In this document: piece after piece, positions 6,669-13,703 of the stretch
Position numbering within the stretch: the first letter of the stretch is position 1
Layout of the letters: the number at the start of each line of letters is the position of its first letter
Assembly: GCA_021163945.1 (NCBI GenBank)
Contig: JAGGTC010000086.1
Location: 1 to 15,112, forward strand
From: Deltaproteobacteria bacterium
GTDB lineage: Bacteria; Desulfobacterota; Desulfofervidia; Desulfofervidales; DG-60
Direction of reading: 5' to 3'
Length of the DNA: 15,112 nucleotides
Notes under the pieces: model-generated
The model's database searches: none
The model's input: only the letters and a program-made list of their open reading frames with translations
What the model was told of the DNA's origin: nothing
Position numbers and translations under genes: made by a program

Positions 6669-8361
6669 GACAATTTGGCAAAAGCTAAGGGATGGACACC
6701 AAAACAAGGCAATAGATTTGGCCCTAAGGTATTTCTCAAAGGAATTCAATGACCCAGAGCTTTACTTAGAGTGGGGAGAGCTCTTTGAGACCTTAGGGCT
6801 GGCAAAAAAGGCAATAGAAAGTTATAATCTGGCCCTGCGCCTTTCCCCAAAAGAGCCACGTTACCTAAGGCCACTAGCCATACTACTTTATGAAGTTGGA
6901 CATTTGGAAAAGTCGCTTCATATCTTTAAAAAACTGATCACCTTAATGCCAGGGGATAAAGAGATAGAGGATTATTATGTCAAAAACCTTGAAGAATTGG
7001 AATTTAATGGGGCAATTGAAAAGATAAGGAAGAAAAGCCCAAAAATTTCCCCTTACCGCTATTTCCCACCTACAATAGGGAGGGCAGATACAGATGTGTT
7101 CTTGAGACTCTTTTCTGGACGTAAGGTGGGATTTGGTGAGCTTATTTTAGAAGAAAAGACATACCTGCCCAAGATTGTTCACAGAGAAAGGCCCCTTAAA
7201 CATGAGCAGATAGAGGCACACATTTTAGGGAAGACCACCATCTTTTTCTATCCCCTGCGCGAAGATGTTAAGGTAAAGACAGGCATTATCTCTATGAAAA
7301 TCCCTAAAAGGGACAGGGTAAACTATGCCCGCCAGCCATCCTTTTTGGCATTAAAGAAGGAAAGATTAAAGGAATATGCCATAAAGGTAAGGGATACAAT
7401 AACCAGAAAGTTTGGTTTGCCTGCCTATCTTGAGCGAATAAATCCATTTAGCTACAGACTATGGTTCTTCTTAGAGGAATTCATCCATCTACTGCAGGTT
7501 AAGCGTTTCTTAGAGGAATTGATCCAGGGGCTTCCCTATCCTGAGTTTGGCCTAAGTATAGGCCCTCTTTTGCCAACTGTGCCTGTAGGGGTTGGTTGGA
7601 GGGAGCAGTCCATCCTTTTGCCATTGGGGATAGATAAGGCAAGGGGGGAGAGGAGCCTATTTTTGGATAAAGGCGGTGAACCCTACCCAGAGCAGTTAAA
7701 ATTTATTAAAAAGATAGAAGAAATAAGCATTTCAGACATTAGGGACTTTATAAAAAGTGGGGCAAAGAGGATAGTACCAAAGGTAGGTGAGGATGAAATC
7801 ACAAAGTTGCGTAAGTCCTGTCCTGTTTTAGATATGATAATTAAAAAGGCAGAGGCAGGCAGGTTCCTTAGGCATCAAGAAAAGGTTGTTCTATTCTATA
7901 CCCTAGGTCTAATGGACTCTACTGGGAGGCTCCTCCATAGGGTACTCTATCCTACCCCAGATTATAGATACCAAAAGGTAAAGAGGATTCTAAAGGGGAT
8001 AAAACCAAATCCCATAAGCTGTCTAAAGATAAGGGAGCTTGTGCCTGAGTTGACTACAGGCCTTGAGTGTAACTGTATCTTTGACCTCAGAGATGGGCGT
8101 TATCCCTCACCCCTCTTGCATGTAAATCCTTGGCTTGTGCCAATTGAGGAGGAGAGGTTAAGCCTTAAAAGGAGCTCATTAAGGGCCTTAGTAAGGATAT
8201 TAATTGAACTTTATCAAAGGAGGGATGAGACAGAGAGGAAGATATACAGGGTTGAAGGGGAGATTATTGAGGCCCTATCAAAGAAAGGAAAAAAGGAATA
8301 CGAATTAGATGGGGTGAGGCTTGAGTTAAAGGATGGGAAATTGACCTTAAGAGGGCAATAG
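6661..8361 (+). CDS. TPR plus CRISPR-associated primase-polymerase-like protein (AEP/PriCT), apparently catalytically degenerate
   Basis: A 566-residue protein if started at the GTG overlapping the thyX stop; an ATG at 6601 lies too far inside thyX. Residues about 1-120 form TPR-like helix pairs (AIESYNLALRLSP, SLHIFKKLITLMP). Residues about 140-340 resemble the archaeo-eukaryotic primase domain of CAPP/TOTE primases: FLRLFSGR, HILGKTTIFFYPL, GLPAYLER, and LLPLGIDKARGERSLFLD. The catalytic positions look lost. The usual D-F-D segment reads S-M-K (211-213), and the usual S-G-x-G-x-H before W-x-F-F reads N-P-F-S-Y-R, putting Arg266 for His. The C-terminal primase-associated domain keeps Cys387, Cys454, Cys470 and Cys472, along with LFYTLG and YPSPLLH, as expected for an Fe-S site. 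The stop abuts the cas1 ATG. A role in spacer acquisition is inferred from context. Confidence 0.8.
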   Translation: MIKTIWQKLRDGHQNKAIDLALRYFSKEFNDPELYLEWGELFETLGLAKKAIESYNLALRLSPKEPRYLRPLAILLYEVGHLEKSLHIFKKLITLMPGDKEIEDYYVKNLEELEFNGAIEKIRKKSPKISPYRYFPPTIGRADTDVFLRLFSGRKVGFGELILEEKTYLPKIVHRERPLKHEQIEAHILGKTTIFFYPLREDVKVKTGIISMKIPKRDRVNYARQPSFLALKKERLKEYAIKVRDTITRKFGLPAYLERINPFSYRLWFFLEEFIHLLQVKRFLEELIQGLPYPEFGLSIGPLLPTVPVGVGWREQSILLPLGIDKARGERSLFLDKGGEPYPEQLKFIKKIEEISISDIRDFIKSGAKRIVPKVGEDEITKLRKSCPVLDMIIKKAEAGRFLRHQEKVVLFYTLGLMDSTGRLLHRVLYPTPDYRYQKVKRILKGIKPNPISCLKIRELVPELTTGLECNCIFDLRDGRYPSPLLHVNPWLVPIEEERLSLKRSSLRALVRILIELYQRRDETERKIYRVEGEIIEALSKKGKKEYELDGVRLELKDGKLTLRGQ

Positions 8362-9351
8362 ATGGCCATCTTTTATGCAGTTGAACAGGGGCTTATCATT
8401 CAAAAGGAGGGAGAGAGGCTTATTGCCAAAAAGGACAATAAGATAATAAAATTTTTGCATTTTCATAATCTAGAACAGCTAATACTTATTGGCAGGATTG
8501 GCCTTACCCCGGCTGTCATCTTTGAGTTACTTAAGAGGGGTATTGACACTGTCTTCCTCAGCTATTCTGGCCGTTATTTGGGTAGACTGTCCTCAATTGG
8601 TGGGAAAAATATAGAATTGAGGTTTAGGCAATATGAGTCATTAAAAGATGAACTATTTAAGCTAAATCTGGCAAAGAAGATAGTAAGGGGGAAGATAGAG
8701 AATCAACGCCTCTTCCTTAGGAGGATAAATAGAAAGGGATTGGGGTTAGAGGATACAATCCTAAAGTTAAGGGTCTTTTCAGAAAAAGTAAAAGAGGTCA
8801 GTAGCCTTGATGAAATAAGGGGGATTGAGGGGACTACCTCCAGAGTCTATTTTGATGCCTATGCAAAGGGGCTTTTAGGGGCCGGGATAGGATTTGATAA
8901 GAGGGAGAGGAGGCCGCCAAAGGATCCAGCAAATGCCCTACTCAGCCTGGGCTATACCCTACTCTTTAGTCATGTCTTTTCCATTGTGAACATGGTAGGT
9001 CTAGACCCCTATATCGGGTTTTTTCATGCCATAAACTATGGTAAACCCTCCCTGGCCCTGGATTTAATGGAGGAATGGCGGCCAATCATTGTAGATGCAG
9101 TAGTAATGAATGCATTTAACCTTAAGGTGATAAAGAGAGAAGACTTTGTAGTAGAGGAGGAAGGTGTCTGTCTTACCCGTGATGGGTGGCGAAAGTTCAT
9201 TGCCCAATTTGAAAGGAAGATGTCAGAAAAGGTAAAGCACCCGCATCAGGGCATTAGGCTTACATATCGTGGCTGTATTGAGGCCCAAGCAAGGCAATTG
9301 GTAAGGCATATTAAGGGGGAAGAGGAATATACCCCAGCGGTATTTAGATAA
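8362..9351 (+). CDS. cas1: CRISPR-associated endonuclease/integrase Cas1
   Basis: A 329-residue Cas1, the integrase subunit that inserts new spacers into the CRISPR array with Cas2. The N-terminal beta domain (about 1-90) contains a GLTPAVIFELLKRGIDTVF segment. In the helical catalytic domain the metal ligands are present: Glu156 in IRGIEGTTSRVYF, His222 in GLDPYIGFFHAINYGKPSLA, and Asp234 with Glu237/Glu238 in LDLMEEWRP. RPPKDPANALLSLGYTLL is also typical. It is not fused to a reverse transcriptase. The ATG follows the preceding stop immediately (TAGATG). Its last base is the first base of the next ATG, so the four adaptation genes are tightly coupled. Confidence 0.97.
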   Translation: MAIFYAVEQGLIIQKEGERLIAKKDNKIIKFLHFHNLEQLILIGRIGLTPAVIFELLKRGIDTVFLSYSGRYLGRLSSIGGKNIELRFRQYESLKDELFKLNLAKKIVRGKIENQRLFLRRINRKGLGLEDTILKLRVFSEKVKEVSSLDEIRGIEGTTSRVYFDAYAKGLLGAGIGFDKRERRPPKDPANALLSLGYTLLFSHVFSIVNMVGLDPYIGFFHAINYGKPSLALDLMEEWRPIIVDAVVMNAFNLKVIKREDFVVEEEGVCLTRDGWRKFIAQFERKMSEKVKHPHQGIRLTYRGCIEAQARQLVRHIKGEEEYTPAVFR

Positions 9352-9635
9352 TGGAAAGGACTTTATTTATTATCTCCTATGACATAGAGGATGACAAAAG
9401 AAGGGATACCATGCGAAGGTTCCTCAGTGACTATGGTTATAGGGTGCAAAAGAGTGTATTTGAGTGTTTTTTAACCAAAGGGATGTATGAGGATGTGAAG
9501 AAGGGGATAATGGCCATTATGGACAAAAAGAAAGACAGGGCCAGGATATACACCATCTGTCAATCTTGTCGGAAAAGGACAAAGACAGCTGGTGTGGCAA
9601 GACTCCCTGAAGAGGAGGAATTTGTTATTGTATGA
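9351..9635 (+). CDS. cas2: CRISPR-associated protein Cas2, first copy
   Basis: A 94-residue Cas2 with the ferredoxin-like fold that bridges two Cas1 dimers in the spacer integration complex. It opens with LFIISYDIEDDKRR (the conserved Asp is residue 11), then DYGYRVQKSVFECFL. A Cys70-x-x-Cys73 pair lies in the last strand (TICQSCRKR). The ATG overlaps the cas1 stop by one base. The end overlaps the second cas2 by 4 bases (ATGA). Full length and undamaged. Confidence 0.95.
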   Translation: MERTLFIISYDIEDDKRRDTMRRFLSDYGYRVQKSVFECFLTKGMYEDVKKGIMAIMDKKKDRARIYTICQSCRKRTKTAGVARLPEEEEFVIV

Positions 9636-9919
9636 AGGAAAAAATCTTTGTTGTTGTAAGCTATGATATAAGGGATGAAAAAAGACTAAATAAGATTGCC
9701 CATATAATGGAAGATTATGGCTATCGTGTGCTCTATAGTGTATTTGAATGTTATTTAGAAAAGGATATATTTGAAAGGATGAGGCAGAGGGTAGAGGAGG
9801 TAATGGATATAGAGGATAGTGTCATCTATTATTTTCTCTGCGCAGATTGCAGAAAAAAGATTGAACACATAGGAAGGACCCCTTTCTATCTAAAAGAGGA
9901 GGAAATAAGCATTGTTTAA
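9632..9919 (+). CDS. cas2: CRISPR-associated protein Cas2, second tandem copy
   Basis: A 95-residue second Cas2 directly after the first, starting in a 4-base ATGA overlap. It keeps the SYDIRDEKR opening (Asp12), DYGYRVLYSVFECYLEK, and a CxxC pair (Cys70, Cys73) at the same place as its neighbour. Helix residues differ widely (KIAHIMEDYG against TMRRFLSDYG), so this is an old divergent paralogue rather than a recent duplication. Both copies look intact. They may form a Cas2 heterodimer or two alternative integration complexes; that is inference. Confidence 0.94.
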   Translation: MKEKIFVVVSYDIRDEKRLNKIAHIMEDYGYRVLYSVFECYLEKDIFERMRQRVEEVMDIEDSVIYYFLCADCRKKIEHIGRTPFYLKEEEISIV

Positions 9920-9955
9920 CTTGACTCCAAAGCAGAAGTTATAAATATTTTAATT

Positions 9956-10378
9956 ATGAAAAGGAGAGAGGAATATCTGGCTAATTTGTGTTATGAGTAT
10001 GGTATTGACATCTTATATGCCTTCGGTAGCCGTGCTAAAGAGGTAAAAATCTGGCTAAAGGAGGATTTGAGAGACCTTCCTCCCTCGCTTTCAGATATAG
10101 ATATAGCTATAAAGCCCATATCTGGAAAATACCTAGATATTAAAGAGAAGGTACAACTCACCATTGCCCTTGAGGATTTTTTTAAGGTGCCAAGGGCCGA
10201 CCTTGTGGTTATCCCTGAGGCAGACCCATTTCTGGCAGCAAATATCATTAGAGGGGAAAGACTGTTCTGTAGAGACCCTTACAGGGCAGATAATTACGAA
10301 CTTTATATCTTAAGGAGGGCAGGGGATTTGGCACCCCTAGAAAGGGAACGTTTGGCACTCATTATGGAGGGAAAATGA
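9956..10378 (+). CDS. MntA-like minimal nucleotidyltransferase antitoxin
   Basis: A 140-residue minimal nucleotidyltransferase of the MNT type, which in characterised HepT-MntA pairs adenylylates the HEPN toxin and so blocks its RNase activity. The motif GSRA is at residues 24-27, SDIDIAI has catalytic Asp47 and Asp49, and a third acidic residue, Asp82, is in PRADLVVI. The gap between GSRA and SDID is about ten residues longer than usual, adding a charged insert (KIWLKEDLRDLPPS). The gene sits 36 bp after the second cas2 and overlaps the HEPN gene by 4 bases (ATGA). No clear Shine-Dalgarno precedes the ATG. Confidence 0.87.
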   Translation: MKRREEYLANLCYEYGIDILYAFGSRAKEVKIWLKEDLRDLPPSLSDIDIAIKPISGKYLDIKEKVQLTIALEDFFKVPRADLVVIPEADPFLAANIIRGERLFCRDPYRADNYELYILRRAGDLAPLERERLALIMEGK

Positions 10379-10833
10379 GTCCAGAAAAGGCCTCTAAAAG
10401 GATAATACTTGATCGCATAGCATGGGTGGATAGGATGGTTGAGGGGATTCAGTCCCTGCCTCTGGACACTTATGATAGATTCATAGCAGATAGACGCAAT
10501 GTCTGGGCAGCTGAGTCTTGTTTAAGGAGGGGGCTTGAGGCCCTGCTTGATATAGGTAGGCATATCCTGGCAAAGATTTTTGCTGTAGGTGTTTCTGAAT
10601 ACAAGGAGGTTGCCAAAAGGCTTGGAGAAAATAGCGTATTATCAAAGGATGAGGTTGTATTGCTTAAAACCTTGGCTGGTTACCGCAATCGCCTTGTGCA
10701 TTTTTATCATGAAATTACTGAAGAAGAATTATATAAGATTTGCAAAAATGAGCTAAATGACATTTTGCGTATAAAAAGTGCCTATCTACGTTGGTTAAAG
10801 GGACATCCTGATATGTTAGATGAGACATTATAG
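10375..10833 (+). CDS. HepT-like HEPN ribonuclease toxin
   Basis: A 152-residue all-alpha HEPN protein of the DUF86/HepT type. The active-site signature R-x4-H-x-Y is intact: Arg104, His109 and Tyr111 in YRNRLVHFYHE. In studied HepT toxins Arg and His make the RNase site, and the Tyr is the residue adenylylated by MntA. The ERALEALLD-like helix (LRRGLEALLDIGRHIL) is typical. The start overlaps the antitoxin gene by 4 bases, the usual antitoxin-toxin arrangement. The stop lies 11 bp from the end of the convergent cas6 gene. Its position inside the cas locus suggests co-selection or addiction, which is inference. Confidence 0.9.
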   Translation: MSPEKASKRIILDRIAWVDRMVEGIQSLPLDTYDRFIADRRNVWAAESCLRRGLEALLDIGRHILAKIFAVGVSEYKEVAKRLGENSVLSKDEVVLLKTLAGYRNRLVHFYHEITEEELYKICKNELNDILRIKSAYLRWLKGHPDMLDETL

Positions 10834-10844
10834 ATTTGTAAATG

Positions 10845-11783
10845 TTATTTTAGGTGATACCTTCCAAGTCCAAAGGCCGTATTTTTCCCAATATGAACAT
10901 ATTCGCCTATTTTTAGCAGTGGATAAATAGGAGAGATAGTGCCAGTAAGCAACATCCTTCCCATAATGCCCCCAATCTTAAGGTGGGCATTTTGTCTCCT
11001 TGAAAAGCGCCTAAAGTCTATCCATTTAAAATGGGCATCTACGTTGATGCCTTTTAGGATCTTATCAAGATCAATGTCTTTAAGGAAATCTATCTCACCA
11101 TTCCCGTAGAGGAGACTCAGAATCTTAAGACGATGGGCAATGATAAATAAAAGGTCTCTTAATTCTAAATTATCACGTAGCTTTCCTCTAATCTTTAAAC
11201 GCAAAGGGGTAATGGTCTCAATGATAAGTCTTTCTCCCCTCCACTTCTTTTTAAAGATCTTCTTTGATTCAAGGCAATCATCTATAGAAATAAGCCTATT
11301 CTCTTTATGATTAAAGATTTGCTTTGTTTTCTTATCAGAAATACGCTTTCTTACCTCTATAAGCTCAAACCTTCCCTTACCCCTCCCTATGCCAATCTTA
11401 CCCACCTCTGTGATGGCATAAACTACATAGGGGAGATAACTTGTAGCCCTCCCAAAGAGGGTAAAGCCAAATCTGTATATAGAGCCCCTTTTCATCATCC
11501 TTTCTCCAAGGCTTAAGGGATAGATTATAAGGGGATGCGGGGCACTGATGATACCTTTAATAGGTTTCTGTATCTCTGTTTCAAAGAGAAAGCGATAGAC
11601 ACAGGAGTCAGAAAGAAGACAATCATTGCATGACTTATTCTTTTTTAGACAGATAACCCTTTTTAGGGCTACCCCAAAGGCACCCCTAAGCATTGAACCA
11701 GGGAAGTATGGGATAGAGATGGGACTTTTTGCCTTAATCTTTACCTCATAGACATGAATGGAAAAGGCATCTGTATCTTTCAT
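10845..11783 (-). CDS. cas6: CRISPR pre-crRNA processing endoribonuclease Cas6 (RAMP)
   Basis: A 312-residue Cas6-family RAMP protein, expected to cut CRISPR precursor RNA within the repeats. N-terminal features are IPYFPGSMLRGAFGVALKR followed by four cysteines (Cys45, Cys52, Cys55, Cys61) ending in SCVYRFLFET. Next come APHPLIIYPL and YRFGFTLFG with GIGRGKGRF. The end carries FRRFSRRQ, LKIGGIMG and the glycine-rich RAMP loop in HIGKNTAFGLGRY (297-309). It follows the CARF-HEPN gene by 10 bp in the same orientation and probably shares its promoter. The catalytic residue cannot be assigned from sequence alone. Confidence 0.93.
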   Translation of the reverse strand: MKDTDAFSIHVYEVKIKAKSPISIPYFPGSMLRGAFGVALKRVICLKKNKSCNDCLLSDSCVYRFLFETEIQKPIKGIISAPHPLIIYPLSLGERMMKRGSIYRFGFTLFGRATSYLPYVVYAITEVGKIGIGRGKGRFELIEVRKRISDKKTKQIFNHKENRLISIDDCLESKKIFKKKWRGERLIIETITPLRLKIRGKLRDNLELRDLLFIIAHRLKILSLLYGNGEIDFLKDIDLDKILKGINVDAHFKWIDFRRFSRRQNAHLKIGGIMGRMLLTGTISPIYPLLKIGEYVHIGKNTAFGLGRYHLK

Positions 11784-11793
11784 TTAAATCTTT

Positions 11794-13053
11794 TTACCAG
11801 AAAAGTTTTGGAAATTTAATAGGCTCAGGTAAATCAAATGCCTCCTTTATGGTTTGATAAAATGATTCAAATTGAGACCTTTTTACCGGACTTACACCAT
11901 GTGCCAGAATTGAACTGTTCCTTATATTTAAAAGTCCTCTAAATTTGTTTTGGTAGTATTTAAAAAAATATTCTCCATAGGGATGTCCAATTTCTTTTAA
12001 TAAGCGATAGGTCGCTAGGAGCGGCAAACGAACTTTGCCATCCTCCGGGGATTTATATCTAATTAAATACTCTTCTTTTAGACTTTGGGGCAATTTTTCT
12101 TCCCTTACATCGCTTGTAGAACATCCTGTCTCTTCTTTAAAGGCGATTTGACCAAGCATCTCTAGTGTTCTATAAAGCCTTGCCACAGCATCATCATACT
12201 TTCCCTGCTCATATCTTCTATAGGCATTTGAAAATAGGTCAATTGCAGATTCATATCCTATTTCCTTAAACCCATTTGTGGCATTTGCCATATCTTTTAA
12301 AAAAGATAAGTTTCTTTCAATACTATCAATAAATGGCATAAGCCCTTTTTCCTCTCTAATTGATGTATATGTCTTTAAATCCTTTATTCCTTCAGAGATT
12401 TTCTTTATTGCAGAGATATGATTAAAATTGTCCCAGCTAAAGTAGCCTTCTGATATCTTTTCTAATGCCTCCCAGACTAAGTTTTCCCTTTCTGGAAGAC
12501 TTCTCTTTGTCTCTCTTATTATCTCTATGGCCGCTTCAAACTGATAACTGTTAAAAAATATAGAAATCTTTTTCCTCTCTTCTATTGCCCAAATAATCCA
12601 AGGACTCTGTGTGGTTTTGACCTCTTCTTTACCACTGACCACTACACCCAATCCATCTTTAGTTCGCTCTTTGCCACCGACATAGGAGAAAAGATAGTTC
12701 TGACTTGCAGTAGCTAAGACCAGAGCAGAAGTCATATTCTTTGTACCACCAGTATAATCAACTATTACCTGCCCGGGGGAGATGTCTTTTTCTTTTAAAA
12801 ACTCTGCAATTTTCATAGCAGTTTCATAACAATTAATTAGGTCATCTGGGTTTTCTACCACAAACAATTTTGTCTCTGAAGTAAACCCAGACTTTCTTAT
12901 AGCCTCTTTAATCTCACCCAATTTCTCTACACTCCTCTCTGAGGCAAACCAGCAGATAAGTTTAGGCCTATGCCGTTTGATACTTTCAATAATAGGTTCA
13001 GGTGTGCCTCCAAGAGAGACAATTAAAACCCTTTCTTTGCCTTTTTCGACCAT
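11794..13053 (-). CDS. CARF-HEPN type III CRISPR ancillary ribonuclease (Csm6/Csx1-like)
   Basis: A 419-residue protein with an N-terminal CARF sensor and a C-terminal HEPN RNase. CARF motifs are LIVSLGGTPEPI (10-21), WFASER, and VIVDYTGGTKNMTSAL (about 97-111), a form typical of the TIGR02710-type Csm6/Csx1 group. The middle helical region contains YEQGKYDDAVARLYRTLEM. The HEPN active site R-x6-H is Arg378 to His385 (RNSSILAH). In the established pathway Cas10 makes cyclic oligoadenylate on target recognition, which binds CARF and turns on non-specific RNA cleavage. An AGGGAGGGT Shine-Dalgarno precedes the ATG by 5-6 bases. It is the first gene of a two-gene operon with cas6. The ring size of its activator cannot be told. 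Confidence 0.9.
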   Translation of the reverse strand: MVEKGKERVLIVSLGGTPEPIIESIKRHRPKLICWFASERSVEKLGEIKEAIRKSGFTSETKLFVVENPDDLINCYETAMKIAEFLKEKDISPGQVIVDYTGGTKNMTSALVLATASQNYLFSYVGGKERTKDGLGVVVSGKEEVKTTQSPWIIWAIEERKKISIFFNSYQFEAAIEIIRETKRSLPERENLVWEALEKISEGYFSWDNFNHISAIKKISEGIKDLKTYTSIREEKGLMPFIDSIERNLSFLKDMANATNGFKEIGYESAIDLFSNAYRRYEQGKYDDAVARLYRTLEMLGQIAFKEETGCSTSDVREEKLPQSLKEEYLIRYKSPEDGKVRLPLLATYRLLKEIGHPYGEYFFKYYQNKFRGLLNIRNSSILAHGVSPVKRSQFESFYQTIKEAFDLPEPIKFPKLFW

Positions 13054-13107
13054 TTTTTACCCTCCCTAAGATGCCTTTATCCTTTACAACCACTATCTTT
13101 TTTTTAA

Positions 13108-13136
13108 ATTGTAAGGTATTTTAGCTTAAAGTTCAA
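13108..13136 (-). promoter_or_regulatory. Candidate sigma-70 promoter for the CARF-HEPN and cas6 operon
   Basis: On the minus strand TTGAAC (13131-13136) and TACAAT (13108-13113) are spaced by exactly 17 bases, about 55 bp upstream of the CARF-HEPN start codon. It lies in the 103-bp divergent gap shared with the small gene at 13157. Confidence 0.5.
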
Positions 13137-13156
13137 AAAAGCTTTTAGGAGAGAAA

Positions 13157-13369
13157 ATGAAGGAAGATAAGGAGATGATATTTAAAAATGAGGATATAAA
13201 AGAGGTGGTCATGGAGGTGCCAGAGGGACACAGACATTTAAGGACAACCTTTATAACTCAAGATGGGAGGAAGTTTATCTTTCAGGAGGCCACTATTGCT
13301 AATATAGTAAGGGCCTATGTAACAATTAAGACAAGCCCAACCATTAAAAGGGTAAGGCTCGTTGGCTAA
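13157..13369 (+). CDS. Small protein of unknown function, 70 residues
   Basis: Not recognised. It looks like a real gene: the ATG has an AGGAGAG Shine-Dalgarno 3-5 bases upstream, codon use matches the neighbours, and the protein has an ordered, soluble composition with alternating beta-strand and helix character. The sequence contains VVMEVPEGHRHLRTTFITQDG, a helix-like FQEATIANIVRAYVTIKT, and ends RVRLVG. It has no membrane segment, signal peptide, cysteine or known catalytic motif. It is divergently placed from the CARF-HEPN gene inside the CRISPR locus. It could be a regulator or an unrelated passenger, and no function is assigned. Confidence 0.75.
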   Translation: MKEDKEMIFKNEDIKEVVMEVPEGHRHLRTTFITQDGRKFIFQEATIANIVRAYVTIKTSPTIKRVRLVG

Positions 13370-13703
13370 GCCTTGCCTAAGGATGAAAGAAAGCCAGGTT
13401 ATGCCTCTTGGCAATTGATTGAGGTATAAATTATATTTATGCAGAGAAAGGACTCTATAAGAAAGGCAGTGTGGCAGAAATTATATGAAGAAGGGCCCTC
13501 AGGGTATTGATTGGTCTCATCTAAATAGTAAGGCCATCAAACGCATGCGCCCTTTGGCAGAACTTTTTAAGTCTATTCATACTTAAAATTAGGGCAACAA
13601 GGTGAAATAATGACAATGACTGTTCACACTTCAAATTAATTTGACTAGGTATCTACTATATGATAAAAATTTATCAAAAATGGAAAAGGGGCTTTGATTT
13701 AGG
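13370..13703 (+). other. Intergenic stretch of 334 bp without a convincing gene
   Basis: All three forward frames are broken by stops. The longest short frames are a 23-codon run from the ATG at 13439 (ending EEGPSGY) and a 33-codon run at 13485-13586 (MKKGPQGIDWSHLNSKAIKR and on to FKSIHT). They overlap in different frames and could be frameshifted halves of one decayed gene, but no family was recognised. The right end (13623-13692) holds the first copy of the direct repeat described separately. No CRISPR repeat, tRNA or terminator was seen. Confidence 0.55.
13623..13692 (+). repeat. Direct repeat copy 1, promoter-like, upstream of the toxin-antitoxin pair
   Basis: This imperfect copy pairs with 14574-14641. 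Shared blocks are TTCACA, ATTTGACTA, then exactly 20 bases from the TTTGA to ATGATAAAAATTT, then TCA, AAAATGGAAAAGGG and a CTT. TTGACT (13641-13646) with TAAAAA 17 bases later could be a promoter. GATAAA-AA-TTTATC (13662-13675) is a perfect inverted repeat that could bind a regulator. GGAAAAGGGG can serve as the ribosome site for the gene at 13704. Confidence 0.7.

Noticed and set aside
9921..9945. Promoter for the MntA gene (TTGACT and TATAAA)
   Set aside because: The spacer is only 13 bases, too short for a normal sigma-70 promoter, and the position would give an almost leaderless RNA. Kept only as a curiosity.
13354..13374. AAGGCT/AGCCTT hairpin at the end of the small gene as a terminator
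   Set aside because: The stem is only 6 bp and no T-run follows it.
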